64,000 nt of DNA. Source: Methanosarcina acetivorans C2A. Lineage in GTDB: Archaea; Halobacteriota; Methanosarcinia; Methanosarcinales; Methanosarcinaceae. Positions 8,491 to 17,883 of this stretch are shown here, one piece after another. The stretch is from positions 868,001 to 932,000 of the forward strand of contig NC_003552.1 of assembly GCF_000007345.1 (NCBI RefSeq). The letters run 5' to 3'. The position numbers were made by a program, and so were the translations under genes. A model generated the notes under the pieces. It was not told the DNA's origin and ran no database searches. It saw only the letters and a list, made by a program, of their open reading frames with translations. Within the stretch, counting starts at the first letter, position 1. Each line of letters begins with the position of its first letter.

Positions 8491-8713
8491 TCCCGGGTTT
8501 TCTCAGTTATCTGATTTTTAAAAGAATAGTGCTTTTGTATCACAATATTCCTTTCCTACCTATTGAATACAATTTGCCAGTGCCCGACCATTTAAATATT
8601 GTGAATTACATATTATTGCCGGTCTGAGAATTTATGTTCTCTTTTCAAGAATAACTCACTTTTCAGAATGAAAATAATCTCTTCAAATCCTTGAAAACGA
8701 TCTTCCACCGATT

Positions 8714-9568
8714 ATGCCTCCAGAAATTACCCCCATCCTTGACGAACCCGCTCTCACAGTCACGAACACCGAAACATCTCTGGTCATTGCCGACATCCAC
8801 CTCGGGATCGAGTGGGACCTCTGCAGGAGCGGGATCAATTTGCCTAGCCGGGTCAAAGACAGGCTGGACCGGGTTCTCGGATATCTGCAAACATGTTCCC
8901 CTGATCGTATAGTGCTCCTTGGGGATGTGAAGCACAATGTCCCTCAGGTTTCCTGGCAGGAGAAGGATGAGATCCCCCTCTTTCTTGAAACACTTGCAGA
9001 ACACGCACATGTAGATATTTTCCCGGGAAACCACGATGGAGGGGTTGAGTTTCTCTTTAGCGGGCAAAAGGATATAAAAGTCCATTCTGCAAGAGGTTCT
9101 GTCCTTGACGGAGTGGGATATTTCCACGGGCATACCTGGCTTGCTCCCGAATTACTGGCGGCATCCCATGTAATTACCGCCCATAACCATCCCACAGTCC
9201 GTTTTACGGATAACTTCGGTTATTCCATAGTTGAACCTGCCTGGATCAGGACCCGATTCAATGTTGAAACACTGAAAACTCGTTTCGGAAACCTTGATTT
9301 TGAAAACGGGAGAGACTGGGCAGACCCTGCGGTCTTTATCATGCCAGCTTTTAACGAACTCTGCGGAGGTGTCCCCTTTAATGAGTCAACACAGGAAGAC
9401 CTCCTGGGTCCGGTTTTTTCTTCAGGAGGGATTGGACTTGAAAATGCTGAAGTGTACCTCCTTGATGGGACAAGGCTCGGGCTACTTAAAAATATCCGGA
9501 AATTGGAGCATACAAGAGCTAAAACCAAAAAAAGGGGAAGGACACATCTCTCTGGAGGTTCTCCGTGA
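8714..9568 (+). CDS. MJ0037-type metallophosphoesterase
   Basis: 284 residues; calcineurin-like phosphoesterase of the archaeal SbcD-related group. Metal-binding motifs in order: VIADIHLG (residues 24-31), LLGDVKHN, FPGNHDGG, YFHGHTW and TAHNHP, which together form the two-metal site. The family is known from archaea and some bacteria, where it occurs near Lhr-like helicases and DNA ligase-associated genes; a DNA or RNA end-processing role is inferred. Notably an Lhr helicase gene lies 12.5 kb away in this window, so no operon is formed here. The start ATG 8714 has no strong ribosome binding site. Confidence 0.85.
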   Translation: MPPEITPILDEPALTVTNTETSLVIADIHLGIEWDLCRSGINLPSRVKDRLDRVLGYLQTCSPDRIVLLGDVKHNVPQVSWQEKDEIPLFLETLAEHAHVDIFPGNHDGGVEFLFSGQKDIKVHSARGSVLDGVGYFHGHTWLAPELLAASHVITAHNHPTVRFTDNFGYSIVEPAWIRTRFNVETLKTRFGNLDFENGRDWADPAVFIMPAFNELCGGVPFNESTQEDLLGPVFSSGGIGLENAEVYLLDGTRLGLLKNIRKLEHTRAKTKKRGRTHLSGGSP

Positions 9569-9866
9569 ACTGTCATGGAATGTAACTTTTGATGCAAAAA
9601 TAGTTTTTTCGCTTGAATTTTGTAACATGCTCTGGCTTTCATGGAAAATTGGTACATTTTCTTTTTGACTTCCAAACTTCACTCAAAAATAGACATGTTG
9701 TTTGATTTTTATGTCCTGGCTTCTCTTTTGGAACCATTTAGTAGTAACATTTTTCTTTAGTATACAACTATCTTTATGAAATTGACAATTACCCTCAGAC
9801 AAAATAATTACCCTCAGACAATTAAACTGGAATTTCAAAATTGTTTTGTGACCGGAGAGGAGTGGA

Positions 9867-12800
9867 ATGGGAGGAAACTTGAGACCGTCTGGGATTGATG
9901 TTATTGGAGACGTGCCCTGGGGAATGCATTTCTGCCAATTCTACCAGACAAAAGAAGATTTAATGGAGATACTTATTCCCTACTTCAAATCAGGGCTGGA
10001 AAATAACGAGCTTTGCGTGTGGATCATATCAAAGCCTCTGGAAGTGGGGGGGGCAAAAGAAGCCCTGAGGACGACCATTCCTGATATTGATGTCTACCTG
10101 GCTAAAGGGCAGATCGAAATTGTTCCCCAGACTCAGGGACATGTAAATGAGGGGATTTTTGATTCCGAGCAGGTCATAAACGGGTGGGTAAATAAGTTAG
10201 ATCGGGTTCTATCAAGGGGCTACGAAGGGCTCAGGGTGGCAGGGGCTACCTCCTGGTTGAAAAAAGAGGACTGGGACGATTTTGTAGCTTATGAGAAAAA
10301 AGCGGATTCCAGTATCAGGAAACGACCGATAATATCTCTGTGCCCTTATTTCCTCGAGATGTGCAGTGCAGCCGATATTATTGACGTGACCTTCAATCAC
10401 CAATTTGCCTTGATCAAAAGGGAAGGAAAATGGGAACGGATAGATAATTCCGGATGGGAAAATCTCTCCGGGAAAAAACAGGCAGAAGAAGCTATACCTC
10501 TGGAGGAACCGCGCCCAGGGCTGAATCTGGAGAACATTTTTTCTCCTTCCCAGGAGATGGCTAACCTTGAGCTTGCTGATATCATTGATATCGGGGCGGT
10601 CCAGTCCCTGATGAACGATTTCTATGAGTTTTCACACGTTACCATAGGCCTGGTCGATCTCAAAGGCAATGTTCTTGTATGGGTCGGATGGCAGGATATC
10701 TGTACCAGGTTCCATAGAGTTCACCCCGAAGCCTGCAAGCACTGCATAGAAAGTGACACAAAGCTATCCGCAGGTGTTGCCCCTGGAGAGTTCAAGCTAT
10801 ACAGGTGCAAGAATAATATGTGGGACGTAGCGACTCCCATCGTGGTTGGAGGGCAGCATGTAGGCAATATCTTCTCCGGACAGTTCTTTTTTGAAGACGA
10901 GCCTCTGGACTATGAACTTTTCCGGGCTCAGGCCAGGAAATACGGTTTCAATGAAGAAGAATACATAGCAGCGCTTGAAAAAGTTCCGCGCTTGAGCAGG
11001 GGGTATGTGGATACGGTTATGTCCTTCTTCATGAAATTTGCCCACATGATCTCACAGCTAAGCTACACCAATGTCAGGCTTGCCCAGTCGCTGACGGAAC
11101 GTGAGTCGCTGGTGGACGCGCTGAGGGAGAGCGAGAAATGTGAACGAGCTCGCTCGGATGAAATGGCAGTATTACTGGATGCAGTACCTACTGCCGTGTG
11201 GATAGCACATGATTCCCGGGCGCTTCACATAACCGGTAACCGACTTTCATACGAATGGCTCCGCATTCCTCTGGGTTCAAACGCATCCAAATCCTCTCCT
11301 CCAGGAGAAAGGCCCGAAACCTTTAAGGTATTCAGGAACGGGGTGGAGCTCTCACCTGTAGATCTGCCGTTGCATGTCTCGGCTGCCGGTACAGAGTTAC
11401 TTGATTACGAGTTCGACTTTGTTTATCCTGACGGCGTTATTCGGCACGTGCTGGGTAACGCCAGGCCCCTACATGATGAAATTGGCAACCCGCGAGGTTC
11501 CGTTGCTGCATTCATAGACATCACCGAGCGCAAACGGGCCGAGGAGGCTCTTCAAAAAGCATACGACAATCTGGAAGAAAAAGTTAAAGAACGCACGGCT
11601 GAACTTGAAGAAGCTTGTAAGGCCCTGGTGGAAAACGAGAGACGTCTCTCTGAAGCTCAAAAAATGGCTCATATTGGAATCTGGGATTGGGATCTTGTAA
11701 CCGATGAAATGTACTGGTCTGATGAAGCTTTTCGGATTGCTGGGTGCAGTCCCCGGAAATCTGGCTTATCGTATACTGACATTTTAAATCTCATACACCC
11801 CGACGACCGAGAATATGTGGACAATACCGTTAAAAGGGCTTTAAAAGGAAAGCCCTTTGGCATTGATCCCAGGATTGTTCTGGCTGATGGAGAAAACCGC
11901 GTAGTTCATGTACAGGGAGAAGTTGTTTTTGATGAGAAAAATAACCCTCTTCGAATGAGAGGGGCAGTCCAGGATATTACTGAAAGCAAAAGGGCAGAAG
12001 AAAAAATTAAGATCCTGGCGGATGCCGTGGAATCCTCGGACGATGCTATAATAACCAAGTCTCTTGATGGTATTATTACCAGCTGGAATAAAGGGGCAGA
12101 GCAGATTTATGGGTACTTAGCCGAAGAAATTCTCGGAAAAAATGCGTCAATACTTGAGCCTTTTCATCTTAAAGGAGATATGAAACAGTTAACCGAAAAG
12201 ATTAAACGGAAAGAAAAGATCCAGCGCCACAGAACTTTAGGGTTAAAAAAGGATGGTACTATAATAAACGTTTCAATAACTCTCTCTCCTATTTTTGATG
12301 CATCAGGAGAGCCTGTAGCCGTTTCAGCCATTGCCAGAGACATTACCGAGCGTATCAGGGCAGAAGAAGCCCTGGCAAAAATTGAAGACGCCAGGAAAAA
12401 AGAGATACATCACAGGATCAAGAACAACCTGCAAGTAATCTCTTCCCTATTGGATCTCCAGGCTGAAAAGTTCCGGGATAAAGATGTACTTGAGGCTTTC
12501 AGGGAAAGCCAGAGTCGGGTACTCTCGATGTCCCTTATCCATGAGGAACTCTATAAAGGTGGGGAAACCGATACTCTGGACTTTTCAACATATCTAGAAA
12601 AATTAGCTGAAAACCTTTTCCGGACTTACAGCTTTAGGAGTAAAAATATTTGCCTGTCAATGAATCTGGAAGAAAATGCCTTCTTTAATATGGATATTGC
12701 TGTCCCGTTAGGAATTATTGTTAACGAACTCGTTTCGAATTCTCTCAAACACGCTTTCACTGAAAAAGAAGGAGATATTCGAATCCGGCTTTGCAGGGAA

Positions 12801-13013
12801 GAATCGGATTGTGAAATGAGCAAATCCCTTTTCAGCCTGACAATTTCAGATAATGGAAAAGGAATTCCTGAAAATGTGGAGTTGGAAAGTGTCGAATCAC
12901 TCGGACTGCAGCTAGTAAACATCCTTGTTGACCAGCTGGATGGGAATATTAAGCTTAAACATGATCAAGGGACGGAATGCAGAATTGAATTCAAGGTGAT
13001 GGAAAGATCTTAA
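9867..13013 (+). CDS. MEDS-PocR-PAS sensor histidine kinase (paralogue 1)
   Basis: 1048 residues, no transmembrane segment, so a cytoplasmic sensor. Order: MEDS domain (about 1-195; starts SGIDVIGDVPWGMHFCQFYQ), PocR ligand-binding domain (about 232-405; CKHCIESDTKL and YRCKNNMWDVATPI carry three conserved cysteines), three PAS domains (about 430-560, 590-715, 715-840; each ends in DITE-RKRAEE-like), then a HisKA_2-type phospho-acceptor (KEIHHRIKNNLQVISSLLDL, His of HHRIKNN) and HATPase (VNELVSNSLKHAF; ISDNGKGIPENVE). MEDS domains were described from methanogen/methylotroph regulators. No receiver domain or response regulator is adjacent. GGAGAGGAG precedes ATG 9867. A longer paralogue follows. 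Confidence 0.92.
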   Translation: MGGNLRPSGIDVIGDVPWGMHFCQFYQTKEDLMEILIPYFKSGLENNELCVWIISKPLEVGGAKEALRTTIPDIDVYLAKGQIEIVPQTQGHVNEGIFDSEQVINGWVNKLDRVLSRGYEGLRVAGATSWLKKEDWDDFVAYEKKADSSIRKRPIISLCPYFLEMCSAADIIDVTFNHQFALIKREGKWERIDNSGWENLSGKKQAEEAIPLEEPRPGLNLENIFSPSQEMANLELADIIDIGAVQSLMNDFYEFSHVTIGLVDLKGNVLVWVGWQDICTRFHRVHPEACKHCIESDTKLSAGVAPGEFKLYRCKNNMWDVATPIVVGGQHVGNIFSGQFFFEDEPLDYELFRAQARKYGFNEEEYIAALEKVPRLSRGYVDTVMSFFMKFAHMISQLSYTNVRLAQSLTERESLVDALRESEKCERARSDEMAVLLDAVPTAVWIAHDSRALHITGNRLSYEWLRIPLGSNASKSSPPGERPETFKVFRNGVELSPVDLPLHVSAAGTELLDYEFDFVYPDGVIRHVLGNARPLHDEIGNPRGSVAAFIDITERKRAEEALQKAYDNLEEKVKERTAELEEACKALVENERRLSEAQKMAHIGIWDWDLVTDEMYWSDEAFRIAGCSPRKSGLSYTDILNLIHPDDREYVDNTVKRALKGKPFGIDPRIVLADGENRVVHVQGEVVFDEKNNPLRMRGAVQDITESKRAEEKIKILADAVESSDDAIITKSLDGIITSWNKGAEQIYGYLAEEILGKNASILEPFHLKGDMKQLTEKIKRKEKIQRHRTLGLKKDGTIINVSITLSPIFDASGEPVAVSAIARDITERIRAEEALAKIEDARKKEIHHRIKNNLQVISSLLDLQAEKFRDKDVLEAFRESQSRVLSMSLIHEELYKGGETDTLDFSTYLEKLAENLFRTYSFRSKNICLSMNLEENAFFNMDIAVPLGIIVNELVSNSLKHAFTEKEGDIRIRLCREESDCEMSKSLFSLTISDNGKGIPENVELESVESLGLQLVNILVDQLDGNIKLKHDQGTECRIEFKVMERS

Positions 13014-13427
13014 ATCCTGGCATTAAAGAAATGAAGGAATTAAAAAGTTTTATTAGATGGTTCCAGGAGGAACCGGTAATCTATGTCCTGTTTTTTTTGG
13101 GAATCCTTAACCCTAATATTCCCATCAGATCCAAATCTTTTCTTGAAGTCAACTACTCATTCGATATTTCTTGACCGATCTGGGCAGAAAACATGAAGCT
13201 TGGAGGATATCAAAAACGTTTAGAAATATTAATATATAATTTATTTAAATTTTCATATGATATTAAAATTATCAGCAGACAATTCTCTATTTTTTTCCTG
13301 AAAGTTCCATAAAGTATACTCTGTTTGACACGATAAAAAGTTTAAGAAGCCTCAAATCTCATAATAAGTACTCGCAGACAATTTATTTCGATTTTTAAAA
13401 ATTATTTTCTGGTCGGAGAAGAGCGGA
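13014..13427. promoter_or_regulatory. intergenic region with probable promoter of the second kinase
   Basis: 414 bp, AT-rich. The stretch near 13231-13260 (AATATTAATATATAATTTAT) is a candidate TATA region. CAGACAATT occurs at 13277 and 13376, and similar CAGACAA/CAGACAATT motifs lie at 9797 and 9816 upstream of the first kinase, so these may be shared regulatory sites. A 37-codon ORF at 13083 with AGGAGG upstream is possible but its spacing is long. Confidence 0.4.
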
Positions 13428-16400
13428 ATGAGAGAAAAATTGAGAAAATCCGGTATTGATATCATTGGAGATGTACCCTGGGGGACACACTTCTGCCAAT
13501 TCTACCAGACAAAAGAAGATTTGACGGACATACTTATCCCATATTTCAAATCAGGGCTGGAAAATAACGAATTTTGCTTCTGGGTCACATCGCAACCACT
13601 GGTAGTAGAGGAGGCAAAAGAAGCCCTGAGGACGGCCATTCCTGATATTGATGTCTATCTGGCTAAAGGGCAGATCGAAATTGTTCCCTACACTCAGGGA
13701 TATGTAAATGGGGAGGTTTTCGATTCCAAGCAGGTCATAAACGCATGGGCAAAAAAGTTCGATCAGGCTCTTTCAAGAGGTTATGACGGGCTCAGGGTGG
13801 CAGGTGCTACTCCCTGGCTGAAAAAAGAAGAATGGAAAGATTTTGCAGCTTATGAGAAAAGAGGGGATGCCAATACCGGGAAACAACATATGATATCTCT
13901 GTGTCCTTATTCCTTCGATGTGTGCAGTGCAGCCGATATTATTGACGTAGCCTTCAATCATCAATTTGCTTTGATCAAAAGGGAAGGAAAATGGGAACGG
14001 ATGGATAATTCCGGGCAGGAAAATCTTTCCGGGCAAAAGCAGGCAGAAGAAGCTATACCTCCGGAAGAACCGTGCTCTGTGCTGAGGTCGAAGAACATTC
14101 CTTCGCCTGCTCAACAGACAACATCTAACCTTGAGCTTGCTGATATCATTGATATCGGGGCGGTCCAGTCCCTGATGAACGATTTCTATGAGTTTTCACA
14201 CGTTACGATAGGCCTGGTCGATCTCAAAGGCAATGTCCTTGTATGGGTTGGCTGGCAGGACATCTGCACCAGGTTCCATAGAGTTCACCCCGAAGCCTGC
14301 AAGCACTGCATAGAAAGTGACACAAAGCTATCCGCAGGTGTTGCCCCTAGTGAGTTCAAGCTATACAGGTGCAAGAATAATATGTGGGACGTAGCGACTC
14401 CCATCGTGGTTGGAGGGCAGCATGTAGGCAATATCTTCTCCGGACAGTTCTTTTTTGAAGACGAGCCTCTGGACTATGAGCTTTTCCGGGCTCAGGCCAG
14501 AAAATACGGTTTCAATGAGGAAGAATACATAGCAGCGCTTGAAAAAGTTCCGCGCTTGAGCAGGGAGTATGTGGATACGGTCATGTCCTTCTTCATGAAA
14601 TTTGCCCACATGATCTCACAGCTAAGCTACACCAATGTCAGGCTTGCCCAGTCGCTGGCGGAACGCAATGCTCTGGTGGATGCTTTGAGGGAAAGCGAGA
14701 TGCGGTATCGAATGCTGTTCGACCACAGCGTGGATGCCTTTATCCTGAGTGACCCCAGGGATAGAGGGAGAATTCTGTCAGCTAATCAAGCCGCCTGCCG
14801 GATGCTGGGATGGACGGAAGAAGAACTGATCGGCAGGGGGCGCGATGTGATGTTTGACCTGGAAGACCCGGCGGTATCCGATGTATTGGACGAACTTATA
14901 CTCACCGGATCAACAAAAGCCCAGCTCACTTACAGGCGCAAGGACGGAACTACGTTTCCTGGAGAAATAAGCAGTGCTCTTTTCATGGATGGTAATGGAG
15001 AGCCCCGGATAGTCATTATCATCAGGGACATTACAGAGCGCAAAAAAGCGGAGGAGGCCCTCCGACTATCAAATCTTTACAATCGTAGCCTTATTGAAGC
15101 CAGTCTGGACCCTTTAATAACCATCGGGCGTAGCGGCAAGATTACGGATGTGAATGTGGCTACGGAAAAGGTTACCGGATATTCCAGAAGCGAGTTGATA
15201 GGGAGTGATTTTTCAGACTATTTTACTGAGCCTGAAAAAGCCCGTGCAGGCTATCAGCAGGTGTTTATAGATGGTGAGGCTCGGGATTATTCTCTTGAGA
15301 TTCGACACAAGGATGGACATGTAACCCCTGTCCTGTACAATTCTTCGGTTTATAGAGACGGGAACGGGGAGATTATTGGGGTCTTTGCCGCCGCGCGTGA
15401 CATCACTGAACGCAAGAAAGCAGAACTAGCTCTAAAAAAAGTACATGATAATTTGGAAAAACTGGTTGAAGAGCGTACGGAAGAGCTTGAGAAGGCTTGC
15501 CGTTCATTGAAAGAAAGTGAGGAAGGTCTTGCTAAAGCCCAAAAAATAGCTCATATTGGAAATTGGGAATGGGATATTGTAAATGATAAAGCAAACTGGT
15601 CTGATGAGCTTTATCGTATTTATGGAATCACCCCTCGAAAATTAGCTTTATCTTACAATGACTCTTTAAGTTATGTACATCCAGATGATCGAGACTATGT
15701 AGCTAATGCCGTTGAAGAAGCTTTTAATGGAATTCCATATGACATTGATTACAGAATGACCTCAGTTAATGGAGAAGAGCTTGTAGTCCATGCACAAGCT
15801 GAAGTTATTTTTGATAATGAAAACACTCCTGTTCGAATGATAGGAATAGTTCAGGACATTACCGAGCGTAAAAAATCAGAAGAGAAGATTAAGACTCTGG
15901 CAAATGCTCTGGAATCATCGAACGATGCTATCGTAACGGAGTCTCTTGAAGGAATTATCATTAGCTGGAACAGGGGAGCACAGCAGATTTATGGTTATTC
16001 GGCTGAAGAAATTCTGGGGAAAGATGTTTCTATACTTGAACCGGCTAATTTAAAAGGGGAAACGAAACAGTTAATCGAGAGGATTAAAAAGGGAGAACGA
16101 GTCAAACACTACGAAACCATACGTATAAAAAAGGAAGGCACTCTTATAAATTCTTCAGTAACCCTTTCTCCGATTTTTGATGCATCCGGAGAGCTTGTGG
16201 CTATCTCAGCTATTGCCAGAGACATCACTGAGCGTAAGCAGGCTGAGGAGGCGTTACGTGAAAGCGAAGCGCGCCTGCGTCGGTTTTACGAATCGGATAT
16301 GTTCGGCATTCTTTTCTATAGCCTGGATGGTTCGGTTACTGACGCCAATGATAAGTTTCTGGAGATTGTCGGTTACACGCGTGAGGACCTGCAAGCCGGA

Positions 16401-17273
16401 AGAATCAAGTGGGACAGGATGACCCCACCGGAATACCGTCTCCTGGACGAGCTATGCATTAAGGAACTGAAAACCACTGGCTTCTCGAACGCGCCCTTCG
16501 AGAAGGAATACATCCGCAAAGATGGCTCGCATGTACCTATCATTCTCGGAATAGCTACCTTCGATCATGCGCGTTGTGAAGGTATTGCTTTTGTTCTCGA
16601 TATTACTGAGAAGAAAAAAACAGAAAAAGCTCTGGCTGAGATCGATAAAACCCGGATTAAAGAAATCCATCACAGAATTAAGAACAACTTACAGGTAATC
16701 TCTTCCCTATTGGATCTCCAGGCTGAAAAGTTCCGGGATAAAGAAGTACTCGAAGCCTTCAGGGAAAGCCAGAGCCGGGTTCTCTCAATGTCCTTAATCC
16801 ATGAGGAACTCTATAAAGGAGAAGGAACCGATACTCTGGACTTTCCGACATATCTCCAAAAATTAGCTGAAAACCTTTTCCAGACTTACAGCTTTAGAAG
16901 TAAAAATATCCGACTGTATATGGATCTGGAAGAAAATGCCTTCTTCAATATGGATATTGCTGTCCCGTTAGGAATTATTGTTAACGAACTCGTTTCCAAC
17001 TCCCTCAAACATGCATTCACTGAAAATAAGGAAGGGGAAATTCGAATCAAGCTTTGCAGGGAAGAAAAGAATAATGAGATGCAGGAGTCCATTTTCAGCC
17101 TGACAATTTCAGATGACGGAAAAGGAATTCCTGAAAACATAGAATTGGAAAATATCGAGTCTCTGGGCCTGCAGTTAGTAAACATCCTTGTTGACCAGCT
17201 GGAAGGGAATATTGAGCTTAAACGTGATCAAGGGATGGAATCCAGAATTGAATTCAAGGTGATGGAAAGATAA
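13428..17273 (+). CDS. MEDS-PocR-PAS sensor histidine kinase (paralogue 2)
   Basis: 1281 residues, same plan as the gene before it but with five PAS domains. MEDS (about 1-195), PocR (about 235-410), PAS at about 425-545, 545-670, 700-820, 820-945 and 950-1070, then HisKA_2 (EIHHRIKNNLQVISSLLDLQ) and HATPase (LGIIVNELVSNSLKHAF; SDDGKGIPENIE). No membrane segments. PocR is nearly identical in DNA to that of paralogue 1 while the PAS blocks differ in number and sequence, so the two probably sense the same ligand with PocR but differ in second inputs. GGAGAAGAG lies before ATG 13428. The upstream region also resembles that of paralogue 1 (CAGACAATT motifs). Confidence 0.92.
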   Translation: MREKLRKSGIDIIGDVPWGTHFCQFYQTKEDLTDILIPYFKSGLENNEFCFWVTSQPLVVEEAKEALRTAIPDIDVYLAKGQIEIVPYTQGYVNGEVFDSKQVINAWAKKFDQALSRGYDGLRVAGATPWLKKEEWKDFAAYEKRGDANTGKQHMISLCPYSFDVCSAADIIDVAFNHQFALIKREGKWERMDNSGQENLSGQKQAEEAIPPEEPCSVLRSKNIPSPAQQTTSNLELADIIDIGAVQSLMNDFYEFSHVTIGLVDLKGNVLVWVGWQDICTRFHRVHPEACKHCIESDTKLSAGVAPSEFKLYRCKNNMWDVATPIVVGGQHVGNIFSGQFFFEDEPLDYELFRAQARKYGFNEEEYIAALEKVPRLSREYVDTVMSFFMKFAHMISQLSYTNVRLAQSLAERNALVDALRESEMRYRMLFDHSVDAFILSDPRDRGRILSANQAACRMLGWTEEELIGRGRDVMFDLEDPAVSDVLDELILTGSTKAQLTYRRKDGTTFPGEISSALFMDGNGEPRIVIIIRDITERKKAEEALRLSNLYNRSLIEASLDPLITIGRSGKITDVNVATEKVTGYSRSELIGSDFSDYFTEPEKARAGYQQVFIDGEARDYSLEIRHKDGHVTPVLYNSSVYRDGNGEIIGVFAAARDITERKKAELALKKVHDNLEKLVEERTEELEKACRSLKESEEGLAKAQKIAHIGNWEWDIVNDKANWSDELYRIYGITPRKLALSYNDSLSYVHPDDRDYVANAVEEAFNGIPYDIDYRMTSVNGEELVVHAQAEVIFDNENTPVRMIGIVQDITERKKSEEKIKTLANALESSNDAIVTESLEGIIISWNRGAQQIYGYSAEEILGKDVSILEPANLKGETKQLIERIKKGERVKHYETIRIKKEGTLINSSVTLSPIFDASGELVAISAIARDITERKQAEEALRESEARLRRFYESDMFGILFYSLDGSVTDANDKFLEIVGYTREDLQAGRIKWDRMTPPEYRLLDELCIKELKTTGFSNAPFEKEYIRKDGSHVPIILGIATFDHARCEGIAFVLDITEKKKTEKALAEIDKTRIKEIHHRIKNNLQVISSLLDLQAEKFRDKEVLEAFRESQSRVLSMSLIHEELYKGEGTDTLDFPTYLQKLAENLFQTYSFRSKNIRLYMDLEENAFFNMDIAVPLGIIVNELVSNSLKHAFTENKEGEIRIKLCREEKNNEMQESIFSLTISDDGKGIPENIELENIESLGLQLVNILVDQLEGNIELKRDQGMESRIEFKVMER

Positions 17274-17278
17274 ATTCT

Positions 17279-17362
17279 ATGAAAAAATCCCGTGAAAAGG
17301 TCCTGTGAAAAAATCCCGTGAAAAGATCCCGTGAAAAAAATCCCATGAAAAGGTCCTGTGAA
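17279..17362. repeat. 13-bp tandem repeat, six imperfect copies
   Basis: Units of the form GTGAAAAAATCCC or GTGAAAAGGTCCT alternate from 17279 to about 17362, starting just after the kinase stop codon; a looser continuation runs to about 17400. Confidence 0.85.
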
Positions 17363-17697
17363 TACCTTACGAAAATCCCCGAGGGAAAAAATCCTGTGAA
17401 TTGATAAACAGAGAGTGTTTCTGCAGCAATCTGTGGGAGCGATTTTTTTCTCCTGAAGCATGCCATTTTCATTAATCTGTCTGCTCCTTTTCTCAACGTT
17501 TATATAAAATGCATGGATGTATGGAAAAAAATAAATGTCAGGAATTCGGCTAATACAGTCATTATTCCTGATAATTCAGATTTCAACATTCGGCCATAGA
17601 AGGGATGCAGAACTCACATGACCCGGATAAACTTTTCAAACTCTCTTCTGCTTTGGGTCTGGCTGATTTTTGATTCTTGATTTATGGCCAACTTACT

Positions 17698-17806
17698 GAT
17701 CGATTTGCTGATTACTTACTGATCAGCTGTTGATCGGAATAGATCAATTTGCTGATTACTTACTGATCAGCTGTTGATCGGAATAGATCGATTTACTGAT
17801 CGATTT
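17698..17806. repeat. 44-bp direct repeat, two copies plus a partial third
   Basis: GATCGATTTGCTGATTACTT (start of unit) begins at 17698, 17742 and, cut short, 17786. Each unit holds the palindromes CTGATCAG and TGATCGGAATAGATC. It lies about 80-190 bp upstream of lysS, so it could be a regulator-binding array or simply a minisatellite. The rest of 17363-17883 contains AT-rich DNA without a gene. Confidence 0.85.
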
Positions 17807-17883
17807 CTTTAGTTTGGCAGTTAGTTGCCGGTCAATTTACCGGTTTATTTATTCGTATCACCTGAAAAGGATGTACTTATTCG

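Noticed and set aside
13083-13196. 37-codon ORF MSCFFWESL... after AGGAGG
   Set aside because: Spacing to the ribosome binding site is 12 bases and the sequence has no recognisable features; kept only as a remark.
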